From Candidatus Pelagibacter sp. (GTDB lineage Bacteria; Pseudomonadota; Alphaproteobacteria; Pelagibacterales; Pelagibacteraceae), in contig JAOIRP010000001.1 of NCBI GenBank assembly GCA_028221385.1, forward strand, positions 1-64,000: a stretch of DNA of 64,000 bases, read 5' to 3'. This document shows, in pieces, positions 27,501 through 38,101 of the stretch. The notes below the pieces were generated by a model. The model was not told where the DNA came from. It was given only the letters and a program-made list of their open reading frames with translations, and did not search any database. Positions within the stretch are counted from its first letter, which is position 1. The number at the start of each line of letters is the position of its first letter. Position numbers and translations under genes: made by a program.

Positions 27501-28547
27501 ATGTCAAAACCAACTCTTGGTATTATTGGCGGTGGTCAACTAGGAAGTATGCTTGCTATTGCTGCAAATAAACTAGAAATAAAGACAATCATTTTTTGTG
27601 ATGATATTGATGCTCCAGCACAAAATTTTTCCAATGAATTTATTCATGGAGATTATAATGATCAAAATAAAATTAATGAATTTGTTAGCAAAGTAGATGT
27701 AATAACATTTGAATTTGAAAATATTCCTTTTGAAACATTAAATGAAATCAACAAATCAAAACCTGTTTTACCAAAACCTTCTGTAAATAGAATAATTCAA
27801 CATAGACTAGCTGAAAAAGACTTTATAAATAGATTAAATATAAGAACGACAAGGTATGTGTCGATAGAAAAGAAGTCTGAAATTGAATCAGTTCAAGATA
27901 TGCTTCCAGGTTTACTTAAAACAACTACACTGGGATATGATGGAAAGGGACAGTATTTAATAGAAAAGATTGAAGATCTAGAAACTCTCAATATAAATTT
28001 TTCAAAAGGATATATTTTAGAAAAACTAGTAAAGTTAAAAAAGGAAATTTCAATAATCATTACTAGATTTGATAATAAAAAATATGAAATATATGAACCA
28101 GTAGAAAATTTACATGAAGAACAAATACTTAAATATTCAAAAATCCCAGCAGAAATTGAAAATAAAGTTTTAGAGCAATCTAAATTATGGGCCATGCAAA
28201 TAGCAGAAGAGTTGAAGTATGTTGGCACTTTATGTGTTGAATTTTTTATTGATAGAAATGACAATCTGTATGTGAACGAAATTGCCCCCAGAGTCCATAA
28301 TTCAGGGCATTTAACTATTAATGCTTACAATATTAGTCAATTTGAAAATCATATAAGAGCTGTTTGTAAACTTGAACAGATTGCTCTCAAAAAAATTTCA
28401 AATGCTAGAATGAAAAATATTATTGGTAACGAAATATCTTTTTATAGAGATAAAAAATATGAACAAAATGAATTTTTCTTTGACTATTTGAAAAAAGAGA
28501 TTAAAAGCAAAAGAAAAATGGGTCACTTAACTACTCTAATTAAATAA
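27501..28547 (+). CDS. purK: 5-(carboxyamino)imidazole ribonucleotide synthase
   Basis: 348 residues of ATP-grasp fold. LGIIGGGQLGSMLAIAA opens the protein, TTTLGYDGKGQYLI is the ATP loop, and FFIDRNDNLYVNEIAPRVHNSGHLT carries the metal ligands. It carboxylates AIR with bicarbonate and ATP for PurE. Close behind purE in one operon. Confidence 0.94.
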   Translation: MSKPTLGIIGGGQLGSMLAIAANKLEIKTIIFCDDIDAPAQNFSNEFIHGDYNDQNKINEFVSKVDVITFEFENIPFETLNEINKSKPVLPKPSVNRIIQHRLAEKDFINRLNIRTTRYVSIEKKSEIESVQDMLPGLLKTTTLGYDGKGQYLIEKIEDLETLNINFSKGYILEKLVKLKKEISIIITRFDNKKYEIYEPVENLHEEQILKYSKIPAEIENKVLEQSKLWAMQIAEELKYVGTLCVEFFIDRNDNLYVNEIAPRVHNSGHLTINAYNISQFENHIRAVCKLEQIALKKISNARMKNIIGNEISFYRDKKYEQNEFFFDYLKKEIKSKRKMGHLTTLIK

Positions 28548-28561
28548 ATAATTCATAATAA

Positions 28562-29608
28562 ATGATTAAAATTTTAGGTTTTTTAACTATATTTTTTTTA
28601 TATAACACTTCTGCAATTACTATGGAAAAAAAACCTTATCATCATCTACCTGATGGAACATTTAGAAATCCAGAAGGATCGCCTGTTAGGTCCAAAGATG
28701 TTAAATTTTCTTACAGACAATTTACTAAAGAAAAGAAAAAAATAGATTTAACGGTTCCAGATGATCTTGTTGTAGATAAAGAAACAGTATTATCAGACTT
28801 AAAAAAATATGAGAATGAAGATTATATAGCCTGGATTGGTCACGCAACTTTCTTAATAAAATTAGGCAATACTACAATTATCACAGACCCTGTTTTCTCT
28901 AAAAATGCCGGTCCATTAATTTTTGGTCCTGATAGATTTACTGAGCCAGCTTTAAACTTAGACGAAATACCAAAAACTGATTTATTTTTGTTAACTCATA
29001 ACCATTATGACCATTTAGATAAAAGCACTATTAGAAAATTTCCATTTAAAGATGCTAAAGTTTTATTGCCTCTTAAACTTGGAAAATACTTCAAGCCTAG
29101 ATTTAAAGATATAAATGAAATGGATTGGTATGATGAAATTAAAGTTAATAATGACTTAAAAATAACTTTTTTGCCAGCAGTCCATTGGTCTAAAAGAAGT
29201 TTAACAGATACAAACAAAACTTTATGGGGAAATTTTTTAATTGAATATAAGGGAAAAAAAATTCTTTTTGCTTGTGATACAGGATATGGGAATATTTACA
29301 AAGATTTGGGTGAAAAATATGGTCCAATAGATATAACGATGATCAATATTGGTGCTTATAATTTTAAACCCATGTTTGATAAATCAATCTATCATACTAC
29401 TCCAGAGGAAGCTTTAAATGTTGCTCAAGATTTAAAAAGTAAAAAGGTTATTGGAATGCACTGGGGAACTTTTGTGCTATCTTTAGAACCAATAATGGAA
29501 CCGCGACAGAGATTTAAAGATAATGCAGAAAATTTTGGCTTTAATAAAAAAGATGCAATTGTATTTAAAATTGGTGAATTTAAAAAGTTAAACGACCTTT
29601 TAAAATAA
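28562..29608 (+). CDS. Exported metallo-beta-lactamase-fold hydrolase (NAPE-PLD/UlaG-like)
   Basis: 348 residues. A hydrophobic N-terminus (about residues 1-19) suggests export or anchoring. WIGHATFLIKLG, THNHYDHLDKSTI (the HxHxDH metal motif), PAVHWSKRSLTD and GMHWGTF are typical of the NAPE-PLD-like group that hydrolyses phospholipid or lactone-type substrates. 15 bases after purK and overlapping nothing; the GNAT gene follows without a gap. Confidence 0.82.
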   Translation: MIKILGFLTIFFLYNTSAITMEKKPYHHLPDGTFRNPEGSPVRSKDVKFSYRQFTKEKKKIDLTVPDDLVVDKETVLSDLKKYENEDYIAWIGHATFLIKLGNTTIITDPVFSKNAGPLIFGPDRFTEPALNLDEIPKTDLFLLTHNHYDHLDKSTIRKFPFKDAKVLLPLKLGKYFKPRFKDINEMDWYDEIKVNNDLKITFLPAVHWSKRSLTDTNKTLWGNFLIEYKGKKILFACDTGYGNIYKDLGEKYGPIDITMINIGAYNFKPMFDKSIYHTTPEEALNVAQDLKSKKVIGMHWGTFVLSLEPIMEPRQRFKDNAENFGFNKKDAIVFKIGEFKKLNDLLK

Positions 29609-30079
29609 ATGCTGAAATCCATTGAAGATAATTTTGATAACCCTGAAGTTAATGAATTACTAGTCAAACATTTTATTGAGTTAAGATCAGTTTCACCAGA
29701 AGGTAGTGCCCATGTTTTAGACATTGCTGGATTAAAAGATCCTGCCATTAAATTTTGGAGCTTATGGGAAGAAGATCAGCTAATGGGTGTTGGTGCTTTA
29801 AAATTTTTAGATATAGAGCATGGGGAATTTAAATCTATAAGAGTTAATGACAAATTTAGAAATAAGAAAAATGGTATTAAAATTATTAAACATTTAATTA
29901 ATGAAGCAATAAAGTTGAATGTCAAAAAACTAAGTCTTGAAACTGGAGCTGGAGAATTCTTCTTACCCGCTAGGAAATTATTTATTAACTGTGGATTTAA
30001 AGTTTGTGAACCATTTTCACATTACAAAGAGGATATAAATTCAGTATATATGAGCTTGCTAATAGGCAACAAATCATAA
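29609..30079 (+). CDS. GNAT-family N-acetyltransferase
   Basis: 156 residues. LWEEDQLMGVGALKFLDIEHGEFKSIRV is the central beta-hairpin, and RVNDKFRNKKNGIKIIKHLI the acetyl-CoA loop (R/Q-x-x-G/N-x-G/A region). LSLETGAGEFFLPARKLFINCGF is a typical C-terminal block of the YobR/PhnO-like type. Its ATG directly follows the stop of the MBL gene. Acceptor unknown. Confidence 0.83.
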   Translation: MLKSIEDNFDNPEVNELLVKHFIELRSVSPEGSAHVLDIAGLKDPAIKFWSLWEEDQLMGVGALKFLDIEHGEFKSIRVNDKFRNKKNGIKIIKHLINEAIKLNVKKLSLETGAGEFFLPARKLFINCGFKVCEPFSHYKEDINSVYMSLLIGNKS

Positions 30080-30195
30080 ATTTATTACAATTTTAAGTCT
30101 AATTTAGTTGACAAATCCTCAATAAATCTAAACAAAGTCGGAATTACTTAATTATAAGTAATAAAAGTAACATAACAAAAAGTAAGAAGATAAAT

Positions 30196-30402
30196 ATGAG
30201 TCTACAAGGAAAAGTAAAATGGTTCAATCCAACCAAAGGTTTTGGTTTTATTGAAAGAGAAGATAAAGAAAAAGATGTATTCGTTCACGTTTCAGCAGTA
30301 AGAGATGCTGGCATGAATGGTTTAGATGAGGGTCAAGCTTTGACTTTCGATGTTGAAGATGGTCCAAAAGGTCCTTCTGCAGTAAATTTAAAAACTGCAT
30401 AA
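30196..30402 (+). CDS. Cold-shock-domain protein
   Basis: 68 residues, the whole being one CSD. RNP1-like KGFGFIE and RNP2-like DVFVHVSAV are intact, and [15 protein letters not shown] opens the chain. It binds single-stranded RNA or DNA as an mRNA chaperone. About 115 bases of leader separate it from the GNAT gene; a TTGACA hexamer near 30,109 could be its -35 box. Confidence 0.95.
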   Translation: MSLQGKVKWFNPTKGFGFIEREDKEKDVFVHVSAVRDAGMNGLDEGQALTFDVEDGPKGPSAVNLKTA

Positions 30403-30416
30403 TTTTCACACTTTCT

Positions 30417-30470
30417 ATTGGCTGAGATTTATTTGAGTTTACTCAAATTAATTAAAAAATTTCAGCCAAT
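30417..30470. terminator. Long cruciform-like terminator between convergent genes
   Basis: An outer 9-bp stem (ATTGGCTGA / TCAGCCAAT) encloses a second 8-bp hairpin (ATTTGAGT / ACTCAAAT). It lies between the cspA-type gene (plus) and the alpha/beta-hydrolase gene (minus), 15 bases after one stop and 5 bases before the other. A shared bidirectional terminator is the natural reading. Confidence 0.6.
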
Positions 30471-30475
30471 ACCAA

Positions 30476-31243
30476 CTAGTTTTTTTTCAAAAAATTATTT
30501 ACACAATCATTAAATTCATTAGGTTTTTCTAAATGAACATTGTGTGAGCAGCCGTTTATTACCTTCAATATACTATTATTAATATTATCTTTTAAAGTTT
30601 CTACTTGATTGTAATTATATGCTTTATCCAAGTCTCCCCAAATAATTAAGGTTCTGTTTTTAATATTTCTTAAATTTTCTACCCCATCCCAATTTTTCAT
30701 TGCAATCAATCCGTTGTCAGCTGCTTTTAAAGAAGTTTGTTTGCCAGCTTCATCACATAAATAAAAAAATTTTGCTTTATCTCCATCTACAAACCACGTT
30801 TTAGCGATCCGATGAGCAGTTACTTCCAAACCATCAATTTCTAATTTTTTTCTCGACTCATCGATTGTTTCAAATCTACCTGGTATATTTCCTCTAGGTC
30901 CTGTACCATAACAAATCAAATTGATTATCTTATCTCCTGCCAATCTTGCAATTTCTTGAACAATCATTCCACCCATTGAATGACCTAATAAATTAAATTT
31001 TTTAATTTTTTTTTTCTCTAAAGCATTCAAAATACTTTCTGCCATACACTTAATAGAGTCACATGACTGTAATTTATTACTTTTACCAAACCCAGGTAAA
31101 GCTGGAGATAAAACTCTAAAATTTTCCTTAAAGTGCTTTATTTGAGGTCCCCACATTTCTGTTGAGCCCAAAAAGCCGTGTACTAAAACTAAAGGTGACC
31201 CTCTTCCTTCGTCACTTATGAATATATCTTGCATATTTTCCAT
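30476..31243 (-). CDS. Alpha/beta-fold hydrolase
   Basis: 255 residues. LVLVHGFLGSTEMWGP is the oxyanion region, LLGHSMGGMIVQEIA the nucleophile elbow with Ser, and INGCSHNVHLEKPNEFND supplies the catalytic His. LIIWGDLDKAYN carries the acid. Substrate unknown (esterase, lactonase or similar). Divergent from the cupin gene. Confidence 0.85.
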   Translation of the reverse strand: MENMQDIFISDEGRGSPLVLVHGFLGSTEMWGPQIKHFKENFRVLSPALPGFGKSNKLQSCDSIKCMAESILNALEKKKIKKFNLLGHSMGGMIVQEIARLAGDKIINLICYGTGPRGNIPGRFETIDESRKKLEIDGLEVTAHRIAKTWFVDGDKAKFFYLCDEAGKQTSLKAADNGLIAMKNWDGVENLRNIKNRTLIIWGDLDKAYNYNQVETLKDNINNSILKVINGCSHNVHLEKPNEFNDCVNNFLKKN

Positions 31244-31271
31244 TAATTAATAATTATTAAATATATTAATT

Positions 31272-31619
31272 ATGAGTAAAAGAAAAATAACAAATCTCTT
31301 CAATGTAGATTTTAAACCATTCGACAACTATGGTGTAACAGTGCCTGGAATGAGTTGGCATAAAATTAGTTATGACAAGCAAAATGGTGGATATGGCACC
31401 TATATTTTAAAGATGGAGCCAGATGCAAAAAGTCTTCATCACGTCCATACAGGTTATGAAGAGTTTTTGATGTTAGAAGGTGAATTGATAGACCTTGATG
31501 GAAAAATTTTTAAAAAAGGTGATTTTGTAACTTTTGAGCCTGGTTCAACTCATTCTTCTCATACTAAAGAAGGTTGCTTAATTTTAGTTTTTATGAGAGG
31601 TATCAATAAACCTCTATAA
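31272..31619 (+). CDS. Cupin-domain protein
   Basis: 115 residues with one beta-barrel. LHHVHTGYEEFLMLEGELIDLDGK is the first cupin motif (two His and one Glu ligand) and FEPGSTHSSHTKEGCLILVF the second. This resembles ChrR-like/anti-sigma cupins in size but lacks a recognisable sigma-binding part. Function unknown. An Asp/Glu racemase-like gene follows 32 bases later. Confidence 0.8.
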   Translation: MSKRKITNLFNVDFKPFDNYGVTVPGMSWHKISYDKQNGGYGTYILKMEPDAKSLHHVHTGYEEFLMLEGELIDLDGKIFKKGDFVTFEPGSTHSSHTKEGCLILVFMRGINKPL

Positions 31620-31651
31620 AAATAAATAACAAATTAATTTAAATAAAAAAC

Positions 31652-32395
31652 ATGATTGGAATATTAGGTGGAATGGGAACTCAAGCTGGTCTTGACTTTT
31701 GCAATAAATTAGCAATGCTCAATAGAGGAAAGAGTGATCAAGAATATCCATTATTTATGCTTTATAACAAATCCAATATTCCTGGTAGACCGGAATCGAT
31801 TGGTGTTCAGACTAAGGAACTTTCTTTAATTCCAAAAAGTCCAAAAAATATTATTAAATATAATAAAGTATTAAAAAGTTTACTGATTGGCTGTCGTTCT
31901 CTTGAAAAAAGTGGATGTAAATTTATTGTTATACCCTGTAACACTGCTCATTATTGGTATGATGATTTACAAAAAAAAATTAATATTCCTATAATTAATA
32001 TGCCAAAAGAAGTGTTTAAGCACACTCAGAAAAAATGTTCAAAAAATTCGAAGATAGGTCTTCTTGCTACAGAAGGTACTTTGAAAACTAAAATTTATGA
32101 TCGATTATTTGAAAAAAATTTTCAACTAATTAAACCAACTGAAGCTCTTCAAAAAAATTCTGTTAATAAAACAATTAAATATGTAAAAATGGGAAATGTA
32201 AAATTAGCAGAAAAGTCTATAAGGAAATCTATTAATTACTTATTGAAAATGAAATGTAAAAAAATAATCCTTGGATGCACAGAACTTCCAATAGCTATTT
32301 TTGCATTTAAGTCTTTCAAAAAGGTTAAATTATCAAAAATATTTTTGGATCCTAATTTAATTTTAGCAACATCATCAATGACAAAATATAAATAA
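31652..32395 (+). CDS. Aspartate/glutamate racemase-family protein
   Basis: 247 residues. GILGGMGTQAGLDF is the N-terminal signature, and the two catalytic cysteines are in VIPCNTAHYWYDD and IILGCTELPIAI. GLLATEGTLKTKIY lies between the two lobes. Amino-acid racemase (YgeA/RacX type) is the most likely activity. The next gene begins with GTG 3 bases after the stop. Confidence 0.87.
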   Translation: MIGILGGMGTQAGLDFCNKLAMLNRGKSDQEYPLFMLYNKSNIPGRPESIGVQTKELSLIPKSPKNIIKYNKVLKSLLIGCRSLEKSGCKFIVIPCNTAHYWYDDLQKKINIPIINMPKEVFKHTQKKCSKNSKIGLLATEGTLKTKIYDRLFEKNFQLIKPTEALQKNSVNKTIKYVKMGNVKLAEKSIRKSINYLLKMKCKKIILGCTELPIAIFAFKSFKKVKLSKIFLDPNLILATSSMTKYK

Positions 32396-32398
32396 ACT

Positions 32399-32839
32399 GT
32401 GAGTAAAGTTGAGCAAAAACCTTACGTTATTTATTTAGCAGAAATTATTTATAAAAGTATAGTCGATATAAAGAAAAAAAATCCTGATATTTCAAATATC
32501 GATGCTATCGAAGGTTTCATTGGTACAGTTACATATAACAATATTAGTAGTGGTAAGTTTCATGATAATTGGTTTGAATATTTAGAAAACAATAATTTTA
32601 TTGATAAGGAGTCTGGTAAAGTAATACCAGAAGAAACTATTAAACTTTTAAAAATTCAAAAAGATGCAACAATCAAACAATTAATTAAATACCCTGAATT
32701 ATATTATGCAAAAACTTCATTTCCTCTTGAGATTTCTCAGCGAGCTTTTGACTATTTGTGGCGTATGTGTGAAAGTTATGAATTGTGGTCTAAAGAAACT
32801 GGCCAAGTTAAAGAATTATTTTTAAAAATTACCGACTAA
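32399..32839 (+). CDS. Hypothetical soluble protein, 146 aa
   Basis: Not recognised. Mostly helical and charged; no membrane segment, no cysteine cluster except one (MCESYELW). The start is a GTG at 32,399, only 3 bases after the racemase stop, so it probably depends on that gene for translation. Its end overlaps the 3' end of the convergent lipoprotein gene by 11 bases. Confidence 0.55.
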   Translation: MSKVEQKPYVIYLAEIIYKSIVDIKKKNPDISNIDAIEGFIGTVTYNNISSGKFHDNWFEYLENNNFIDKESGKVIPEETIKLLKIQKDATIKQLIKYPELYYAKTSFPLEISQRAFDYLWRMCESYELWSKETGQVKELFLKITD

Positions 32840-33131
32840 TAGTTGTAATAATTTCTTTTGATCTTTTTGCATGTTTTTTAACAATTCTAAAAAAATCATC
32901 TGGGTTTTCTTTTAATTCTTCTTTTAATTCTTCTGTATCTACAAAAGTATTTACATTCTCAGATACAGTTTTCCCTGTCATCTTTTTAACGGCATAACTA
33001 GTTCCATATGATGCTCCTGCCTGTAAAACATTCCCTGTAGTTCCAATAGTATACATTGGACCTAATAATGCGGTAGGCTGCACGCATCCGCCAAAGAATA
33101 GTAAAATTGATAATGTTAAAACAGTTTTCAT
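32829..33131 (-). CDS. Putative small lipoprotein, paralogue 1
   Basis: 100 residues from the ATG at 33,131. Its signal peptide ends in LLFFGGC, a lipobox, so the mature protein is probably a membrane-anchored lipoprotein. After the cysteine comes QPTALLGPMYTIGTTGNVLQAGASYG, which repeats almost exactly in the next gene. The C-terminal half is charged and helical. Function unknown. Confidence 0.6.
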   Translation of the reverse strand: MKTVLTLSILLFFGGCVQPTALLGPMYTIGTTGNVLQAGASYGTSYAVKKMTGKTVSENVNTFVDTEELKEELKENPDDFFRIVKKHAKRSKEIITTISR

Positions 33132-33253
33132 AATTAACGAATCTAATAAAATTGTTTTATGAGTTTTAACCTTTAATACAATGTTCAAATTGACTATTAA
33201 TATGGTTTATCAACATATTAAGTTTCTGGGATCTTCTACTATGGAGTGAAATT

Positions 33254-33607
33254 TTAATTGATAATTTTTAATTTTTTTCTTGTTTTGGTAATTTGTGCTT
33301 TAAGCAAATTTTTTAACTCGTGATTTCTTTTCTCGCTTTTCATTGTTTCTTGAAGCTCTTTGTCATTTTTTTCTTCTTTATATTTTGTGTATACTTTATT
33401 TGAACCATAACTTAGCCCTGTATGTAAAACGCTACCTGACGTACTAAAAGTATAAGCAGGACCTAACATTGCAGTATTTTGGATACAGCCATTTAAAAAG
33501 GCCACAAAGGCTACAGCTAAAATAATTTTTTTATTAATCACTGTTAATAAGAATCCTATACATTTTAAGATACAACTCAAGGGTGAGCTAAAAGCCTTTA
33601 TTTTCAT
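33254..33607 (-). CDS. Putative small lipoprotein, paralogue 2
   Basis: The segment AFLNGCIQNTAMLGPAYTF and then STSGSVLHTGLSYGSNK pairs with the neighbouring gene, showing a tandem duplication whose C-terminal halves have diverged. The frame opens at 33,607, but a GTG at 33,541 right before the signal peptide (INKKIILAVAFVAFLNGC) is the better start and gives about 95 residues. Same strand as paralogue 1, 123 bases upstream of it. Confidence 0.6.
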   Translation of the reverse strand: MKIKAFSSPLSCILKCIGFLLTVINKKIILAVAFVAFLNGCIQNTAMLGPAYTFSTSGSVLHTGLSYGSNKVYTKYKEEKNDKELQETMKSEKRNHELKNLLKAQITKTRKKLKIIN

Positions 33608-33666
33608 ACCTAATTTAACTAAATTAATTGGAAGATTTAAAGATCAAATGTTCTATAAAGCCTGAA

Positions 33667-34515
33667 ATGGTCAGAATTTTTCCGTTCATATTTATTTTAC
33701 TTTGGTCGTCAGCTTTTATAACCACAAAACCAATTATAGATAATAGTGACCCCTTTTCAGCGTTAGCATTTAGATTTTTTGTTGTTGCAATTGGTTTTTA
33801 TTTATTTTCAATTTACAAAAAGCACTCTGTAGTTGTACCAAGAAAAAATCTCTTAGAGTCGGTCGCTAGCGGAGTTCTTTTTCATGGATTTTATTTGGGT
33901 GGAGTGTTTTATTCCATTTCAATTGGAATGCCGACTGGAATAGCTGCATTAATAGTAACACTTCAGCCTGTTTTAACAAATGCACTTAGTGGACCTATGC
34001 TGGGTGAAAAAGTTAGTTCAAAACAATGGATTGGAGTTTTGTTAGGGTTTGCCGGTGCAACGTTAGTTTTGGGTTTGGATATTGGTTCTGAAATTCCAAT
34101 AACTGGTTTAATTGCAACTATAATTGCCTTAATTGCAATTACATCTTCAACTATTTGGCAAAAAAAATTAAGTAATAATTTACCTTTATCAGTAAGTAAT
34201 TTTTATCAAGCTATGGGTGGATGTTTGTTTCATATCTTAATAATAATATTATTTGCTAAACCATATATCGATTTTTCACAAACATTTGTTATTGCAATGA
34301 GTCATCAAATATTCTTAGTTTCGTTTGGGGCTTTTACAATATTAATGTTTTTAATCAAAAATAACTCAGCAAGTAAAACTGTTTCAATATTTTTTTTAAT
34401 ACCAGCAACATCTGCTTTTATGGCTTGGCTGTTTTTAAATGAAAGTTTAACCAATTTAGATCTGTTAGGATTTTTGGTAACTACAATTGGTGTTTATATT
34501 GCTACAAGAGATTAA
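33667..34515 (+). CDS. EamA/DMT-superfamily transporter
   Basis: 282 residues from the ATG at 33,667; a TTG at 33,628 would add 13. Ten hydrophobic segments in two EamA repeats. FILLWSSAFITTKPIIDNSDPFSALAFRF is the usual N-terminal block and ALIVTLQPVLTNALSGPMLGEKVS the end of helices 3-4. Substrate unknown. It converges on soxG. Confidence 0.85.
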   Translation: MVRIFPFIFILLWSSAFITTKPIIDNSDPFSALAFRFFVVAIGFYLFSIYKKHSVVVPRKNLLESVASGVLFHGFYLGGVFYSISIGMPTGIAALIVTLQPVLTNALSGPMLGEKVSSKQWIGVLLGFAGATLVLGLDIGSEIPITGLIATIIALIAITSSTIWQKKLSNNLPLSVSNFYQAMGGCLFHILIIILFAKPYIDFSQTFVIAMSHQIFLVSFGAFTILMFLIKNNSASKTVSIFFLIPATSAFMAWLFLNESLTNLDLLGFLVTTIGVYIATRD

Positions 34516-34520
34516 AATAC

Positions 34521-35108
34521 TTAAACAGACTTAAAACCAAACTCTAATGATGCATCTGTAATTGAGTGATATAAAGATTCACCAAAACTTCTAAGCGCAA
34601 ATAATCTTACTTTATCAGGATTGTCATCTAACATATCAACCGTAAAAGCTATTCCATTATAAGTAGAGTTTATAGAATTATTTTTTTCTAAAGTATTAAA
34701 ATTAAAAGGACACCCTTTCTTTAAGACTTCTTTTGCAACTTGACCTTCTATTTCAATTATCGCTTTTGAGTGAGATAGGTCAGTTATAGCAAAATCTGTT
34801 TCATTTAGATTTTGTGAAATATTTTCAAGTAAATCTTTTTTTGTTGAAACCAAAAGCCAATTTTTTGGTCCATTCCATAAAATTCTTGTTTCATTATTAC
34901 TTATTACACTTAATGGTTCATCTTTTAATTTTAAACCATCTATGTCAAAACTTTCATATGAAACTGTAGAATTTTTATACTTAACTATTTGGACTATTAA
35001 TAAATTTTTATTTTCAGAAATTTTTAAAAGATTATTCTCATTTTTGCCTTCATGATCGCCGAATTTACCTGTAGAATGTATATTTGCTAAAGCTGAAACT
35101 AAACTCAT
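34521..35108 (-). CDS. soxG: Sarcosine oxidase gamma subunit
   Basis: 195 residues. It is the smallest conserved SoxG-type chain: [16 protein letters not shown] and [16 protein letters not shown] are recognisable, and [20 protein letters not shown] closes the protein. Subunit of heterotetrameric sarcosine oxidase. Its start overlaps the soxA stop by 4 bases (ATGA). Order of transcription is soxB-soxD-soxA-soxG. Confidence 0.9.
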   Translation of the reverse strand: MSLVSALANIHSTGKFGDHEGKNENNLLKISENKNLLIVQIVKYKNSTVSYESFDIDGLKLKDEPLSVISNNETRILWNGPKNWLLVSTKKDLLENISQNLNETDFAITDLSHSKAIIEIEGQVAKEVLKKGCPFNFNTLEKNNSINSTYNGIAFTVDMLDDNPDKVRLFALRSFGESLYHSITDASLEFGFKSV

Positions 35109-38101
35109 GATCTAACTCTTTCCCCTTTTGGATCAACATAGTGCGAAGAAACTATCTCGACTGGAATTACTTTATTTTTAAGTGGCGACATTACAAATAG
35201 TTTTTCACCAATCATGTTTTTTCCATCTTTCAGTATTGCTAAAGAAAATGGATTATCATGCTCAACACTCCAACAAGAAGCTGAAATGTAACCTAGCTTC
35301 GGATTTGGTAGTGGTGCATTTGAGTCTTTAACTAAATGTGATCCTTCTGGGATACTTGTTTTTTTATCTAAAGGAACAACTCCTACAACTTTTTGTCTGT
35401 CTTCAGCTATAAATGCTTTTCTAGTTAAAGATCTTTTTCCAATAAAATCCTTCTTTTTACTTAGTAATCCCTCTAGCGAATTATCATAAGGTATTGTTCT
35501 TCCATCAAGTTCCGATCCTGCTACATGTCCCATTTCAATTCTAAGAGTTGATAGTGCCTCTGTTCCATATGGTTGAATTTTAAATTCTTGACCAACTTCC
35601 ATAATTTTTTCCCACATAAAGTTTCCATTGTCAGACTCGACATTTACCTCATAAGCAAGCTCACCTGAAAACGAAATTCTAAAAATTCTAGCTTTAACTC
35701 CAAACAAATCTCCCTCCATATAACCCATAAAAGGCAATCCTTCATTTGACACATCAGAATTTGGAAATAATTTTTGCAATAAATCTCTAGATTTAGGTCC
35801 AGCGACTGCTGCTCCTGCCCATTGTTCAGTAGTTGAAACTACATTTACATTTAACTCTGGCCATACGAGTTGCAAATAATATTCTAAATGTGAAAGAACA
35901 TTTGCAGCTTGTGCTGTGGTTGTTGTCATATGATAATGATTTTCTGAAATTCTTGTAGTTGTTCCATCATCCATAACAATCCCATCTTCTCTTAACATCA
36001 CACCGTATCTTGCTTTACCAACTGGTAATTTTAACCATGCATTTGTATAAACTCTATTAAGTAACTCTGCTGCATCAGGTCCTTTAATATCTATTTTTCC
36101 TAATGTGGTTACATCACAAACTCCTACATTAGTTCTTACATTTCTTGCTTCTCTTTTTGATCCTTCAAATAAGTTTTCATCACCTTGTTTGTAGTATCTT
36201 GGTCTCAACCACACACCTGCATCAACAAAAACTGCATTGTTTTTTTCATGCCATGAATGCATTGGAGATTTTCTTGTTGGCTTTGAATGTTTACCTACTT
36301 CTCTTCCAACAATTGCTCCTATAGAAACTGGAGTATATGGAGGTCTAAAAGTAGTGTGACCAACATTCGGTACTACCTTGTTTTCAATATTCGATACTAA
36401 TTGTAAACCATTTAAATTGCTTGTTTTGCCTTGATCAGTTGCCATTCCAAGGGTGGTGTATCTTTTTACATGTTCAATTGATCGATAACCCTCTTTTAAG
36501 GCAATTTCTATATCTGAAACTGCAACATCATTTTGAAAATCTAAAAATCTTTTATAATTTTTCCCCTTAGGTAATGGTACACACCAAAATTTATCATGTG
36601 TTGTTGATTTTTTTTCAACAACATTTGGAAATGAAATTTTATTATCATTGTTAGTAATTTTTTTTGATAATTCATGTCCTGCTTCAAAAGAGCTTTTTAA
36701 AGTCTCCTCTAAAGTATATGATCCATTTGCAGCACCTAGTGTTTTTTCATTTTGCTTTGATATTCCAGGAACAAATGCATCAATTTTTTCATTAAATTTT
36801 GTTTTATTTCCAGATTGTGATGCTAGATGAATTGTTGGTGTCCAAAAACCAGAAACACAAATACAGTCACACTTAATATTTTCTACTGCACCAAGTTGTT
36901 CTTTATCATCTGAAATTTTAGCAACATCTGCTGATTTTACTTTTTTATATCCTTGGGCAGCTACAACTACATAAGAAAACTTAATATTTATTCCTAAATT
37001 TTTTGCTTCATCAACTATTTCTGAATGAGGATCTTTTCTTGTGTCTAAAATAACTGGATCAATACCATTTTTTTTAAATTCAATTGCTGTTTCGTAGCCA
37101 CTATCATTATTAGTAAATATTAAAGGATTTCTTCCAACTAATACTCCATAAACTTTAAGATATTCTTTTGCTGCTGATGAAAGCATTACGCCAGGTGTAT
37201 CATTGTTACCAAAAACTATAGGTCTTTCAATTGATCCTGAGGAAATTAAAACTTCTTTTGCTCTTATGTACCAAAGTCTTTGTTTTGGGTGAAATTTTTT
37301 TGTTATTGGTAAATGATCACTAATTCTCTCTGACATCACAAGCATGTTATGATCATAATACCCAAAAACCTGTGATCTATTTTTAACAGTTACATTAGGC
37401 ATTTTCTTAAGTTCAGTTATAATTCCTTCTGCCCATTCTTTGCCTGATTGATTGCCAATATTAACTTCACTTGTAAGGAGTGTTCCACCGTATCTAGCTT
37501 TATCTTCAGCTAAAATAACACTTGCTCCATTTTTAGCTGCAGCATAGGCGCTTGCTAAACCAGAGGGACCTGAGCCTGCAATTAATAAATCACAATATTC
37601 ATATTTATGTTCGTATCTTTCTTTATCATGTTTAGTTGATGCAACACCAAGACCTGCTGCTTTTCTAATAAATGGCTCATAAACTTTATACCAAAAACTT
37701 TTAGGCCACATAAATGTCTTGTAATAAAATCCAGCTGGAAGAAATATTTTTAAAAAATTATTTATAGCTCCCACATCAAAATTAACACTTGGCCAACAAT
37801 TTATACTTGTTGCCTCTAATCCTTCAAAAAGTTCTTGTTCTGTAGCTTTAATATTCGGCTCTGTTTCTCCATTCCTATACAATTGAACAATTGCATACGG
37901 CTCATCTACTCCTGCACCAAAAAATCCTCTTGGTCTATGATATTTAAAGCTTCTGCCAACTAAATGAATGCCATTCGCTATTAAAGCTGATGCTAGAGTA
38001 TCGCCTTCGTAACCATAGTAATTTTTACCATTAAATTTAAATGATAGTTTTTTGTCTCTATTTATTAAACCAATATTTTCTAATCTAAAGTTTTGGTTCA
38101 T
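35105..38101 (-). CDS. soxA: Sarcosine oxidase alpha subunit
   Basis: 998 residues. The N-terminal 2Fe-2S-like domain ([37 protein letters not shown]) is followed by a Rossmann NAD/FAD domain at about residues 170-480 ([18 protein letters not shown]). The C-terminal third (from about residue 610) is a GcvT-like aminomethyltransferase domain that passes formaldehyde to tetrahydrofolate ([33 protein letters not shown]). The enzyme oxidises sarcosine to glycine and 5,10-methylene-THF. Overlaps soxD and soxG by 4 bases each. Confidence 0.95.
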   Translation of the reverse strand: MNQNFRLENIGLINRDKKLSFKFNGKNYYGYEGDTLASALIANGIHLVGRSFKYHRPRGFFGAGVDEPYAIVQLYRNGETEPNIKATEQELFEGLEATSINCWPSVNFDVGAINNFLKIFLPAGFYYKTFMWPKSFWYKVYEPFIRKAAGLGVASTKHDKERYEHKYEYCDLLIAGSGPSGLASAYAAAKNGASVILAEDKARYGGTLLTSEVNIGNQSGKEWAEGIITELKKMPNVTVKNRSQVFGYYDHNMLVMSERISDHLPITKKFHPKQRLWYIRAKEVLISSGSIERPIVFGNNDTPGVMLSSAAKEYLKVYGVLVGRNPLIFTNNDSGYETAIEFKKNGIDPVILDTRKDPHSEIVDEAKNLGINIKFSYVVVAAQGYKKVKSADVAKISDDKEQLGAVENIKCDCICVSGFWTPTIHLASQSGNKTKFNEKIDAFVPGISKQNEKTLGAANGSYTLEETLKSSFEAGHELSKKITNNDNKISFPNVVEKKSTTHDKFWCVPLPKGKNYKRFLDFQNDVAVSDIEIALKEGYRSIEHVKRYTTLGMATDQGKTSNLNGLQLVSNIENKVVPNVGHTTFRPPYTPVSIGAIVGREVGKHSKPTRKSPMHSWHEKNNAVFVDAGVWLRPRYYKQGDENLFEGSKREARNVRTNVGVCDVTTLGKIDIKGPDAAELLNRVYTNAWLKLPVGKARYGVMLREDGIVMDDGTTTRISENHYHMTTTTAQAANVLSHLEYYLQLVWPELNVNVVSTTEQWAGAAVAGPKSRDLLQKLFPNSDVSNEGLPFMGYMEGDLFGVKARIFRISFSGELAYEVNVESDNGNFMWEKIMEVGQEFKIQPYGTEALSTLRIEMGHVAGSELDGRTIPYDNSLEGLLSKKKDFIGKRSLTRKAFIAEDRQKVVGVVPLDKKTSIPEGSHLVKDSNAPLPNPKLGYISASCWSVEHDNPFSLAILKDGKNMIGEKLFVMSPLKNKVIPVEIVSSHYVDPKGERVRS

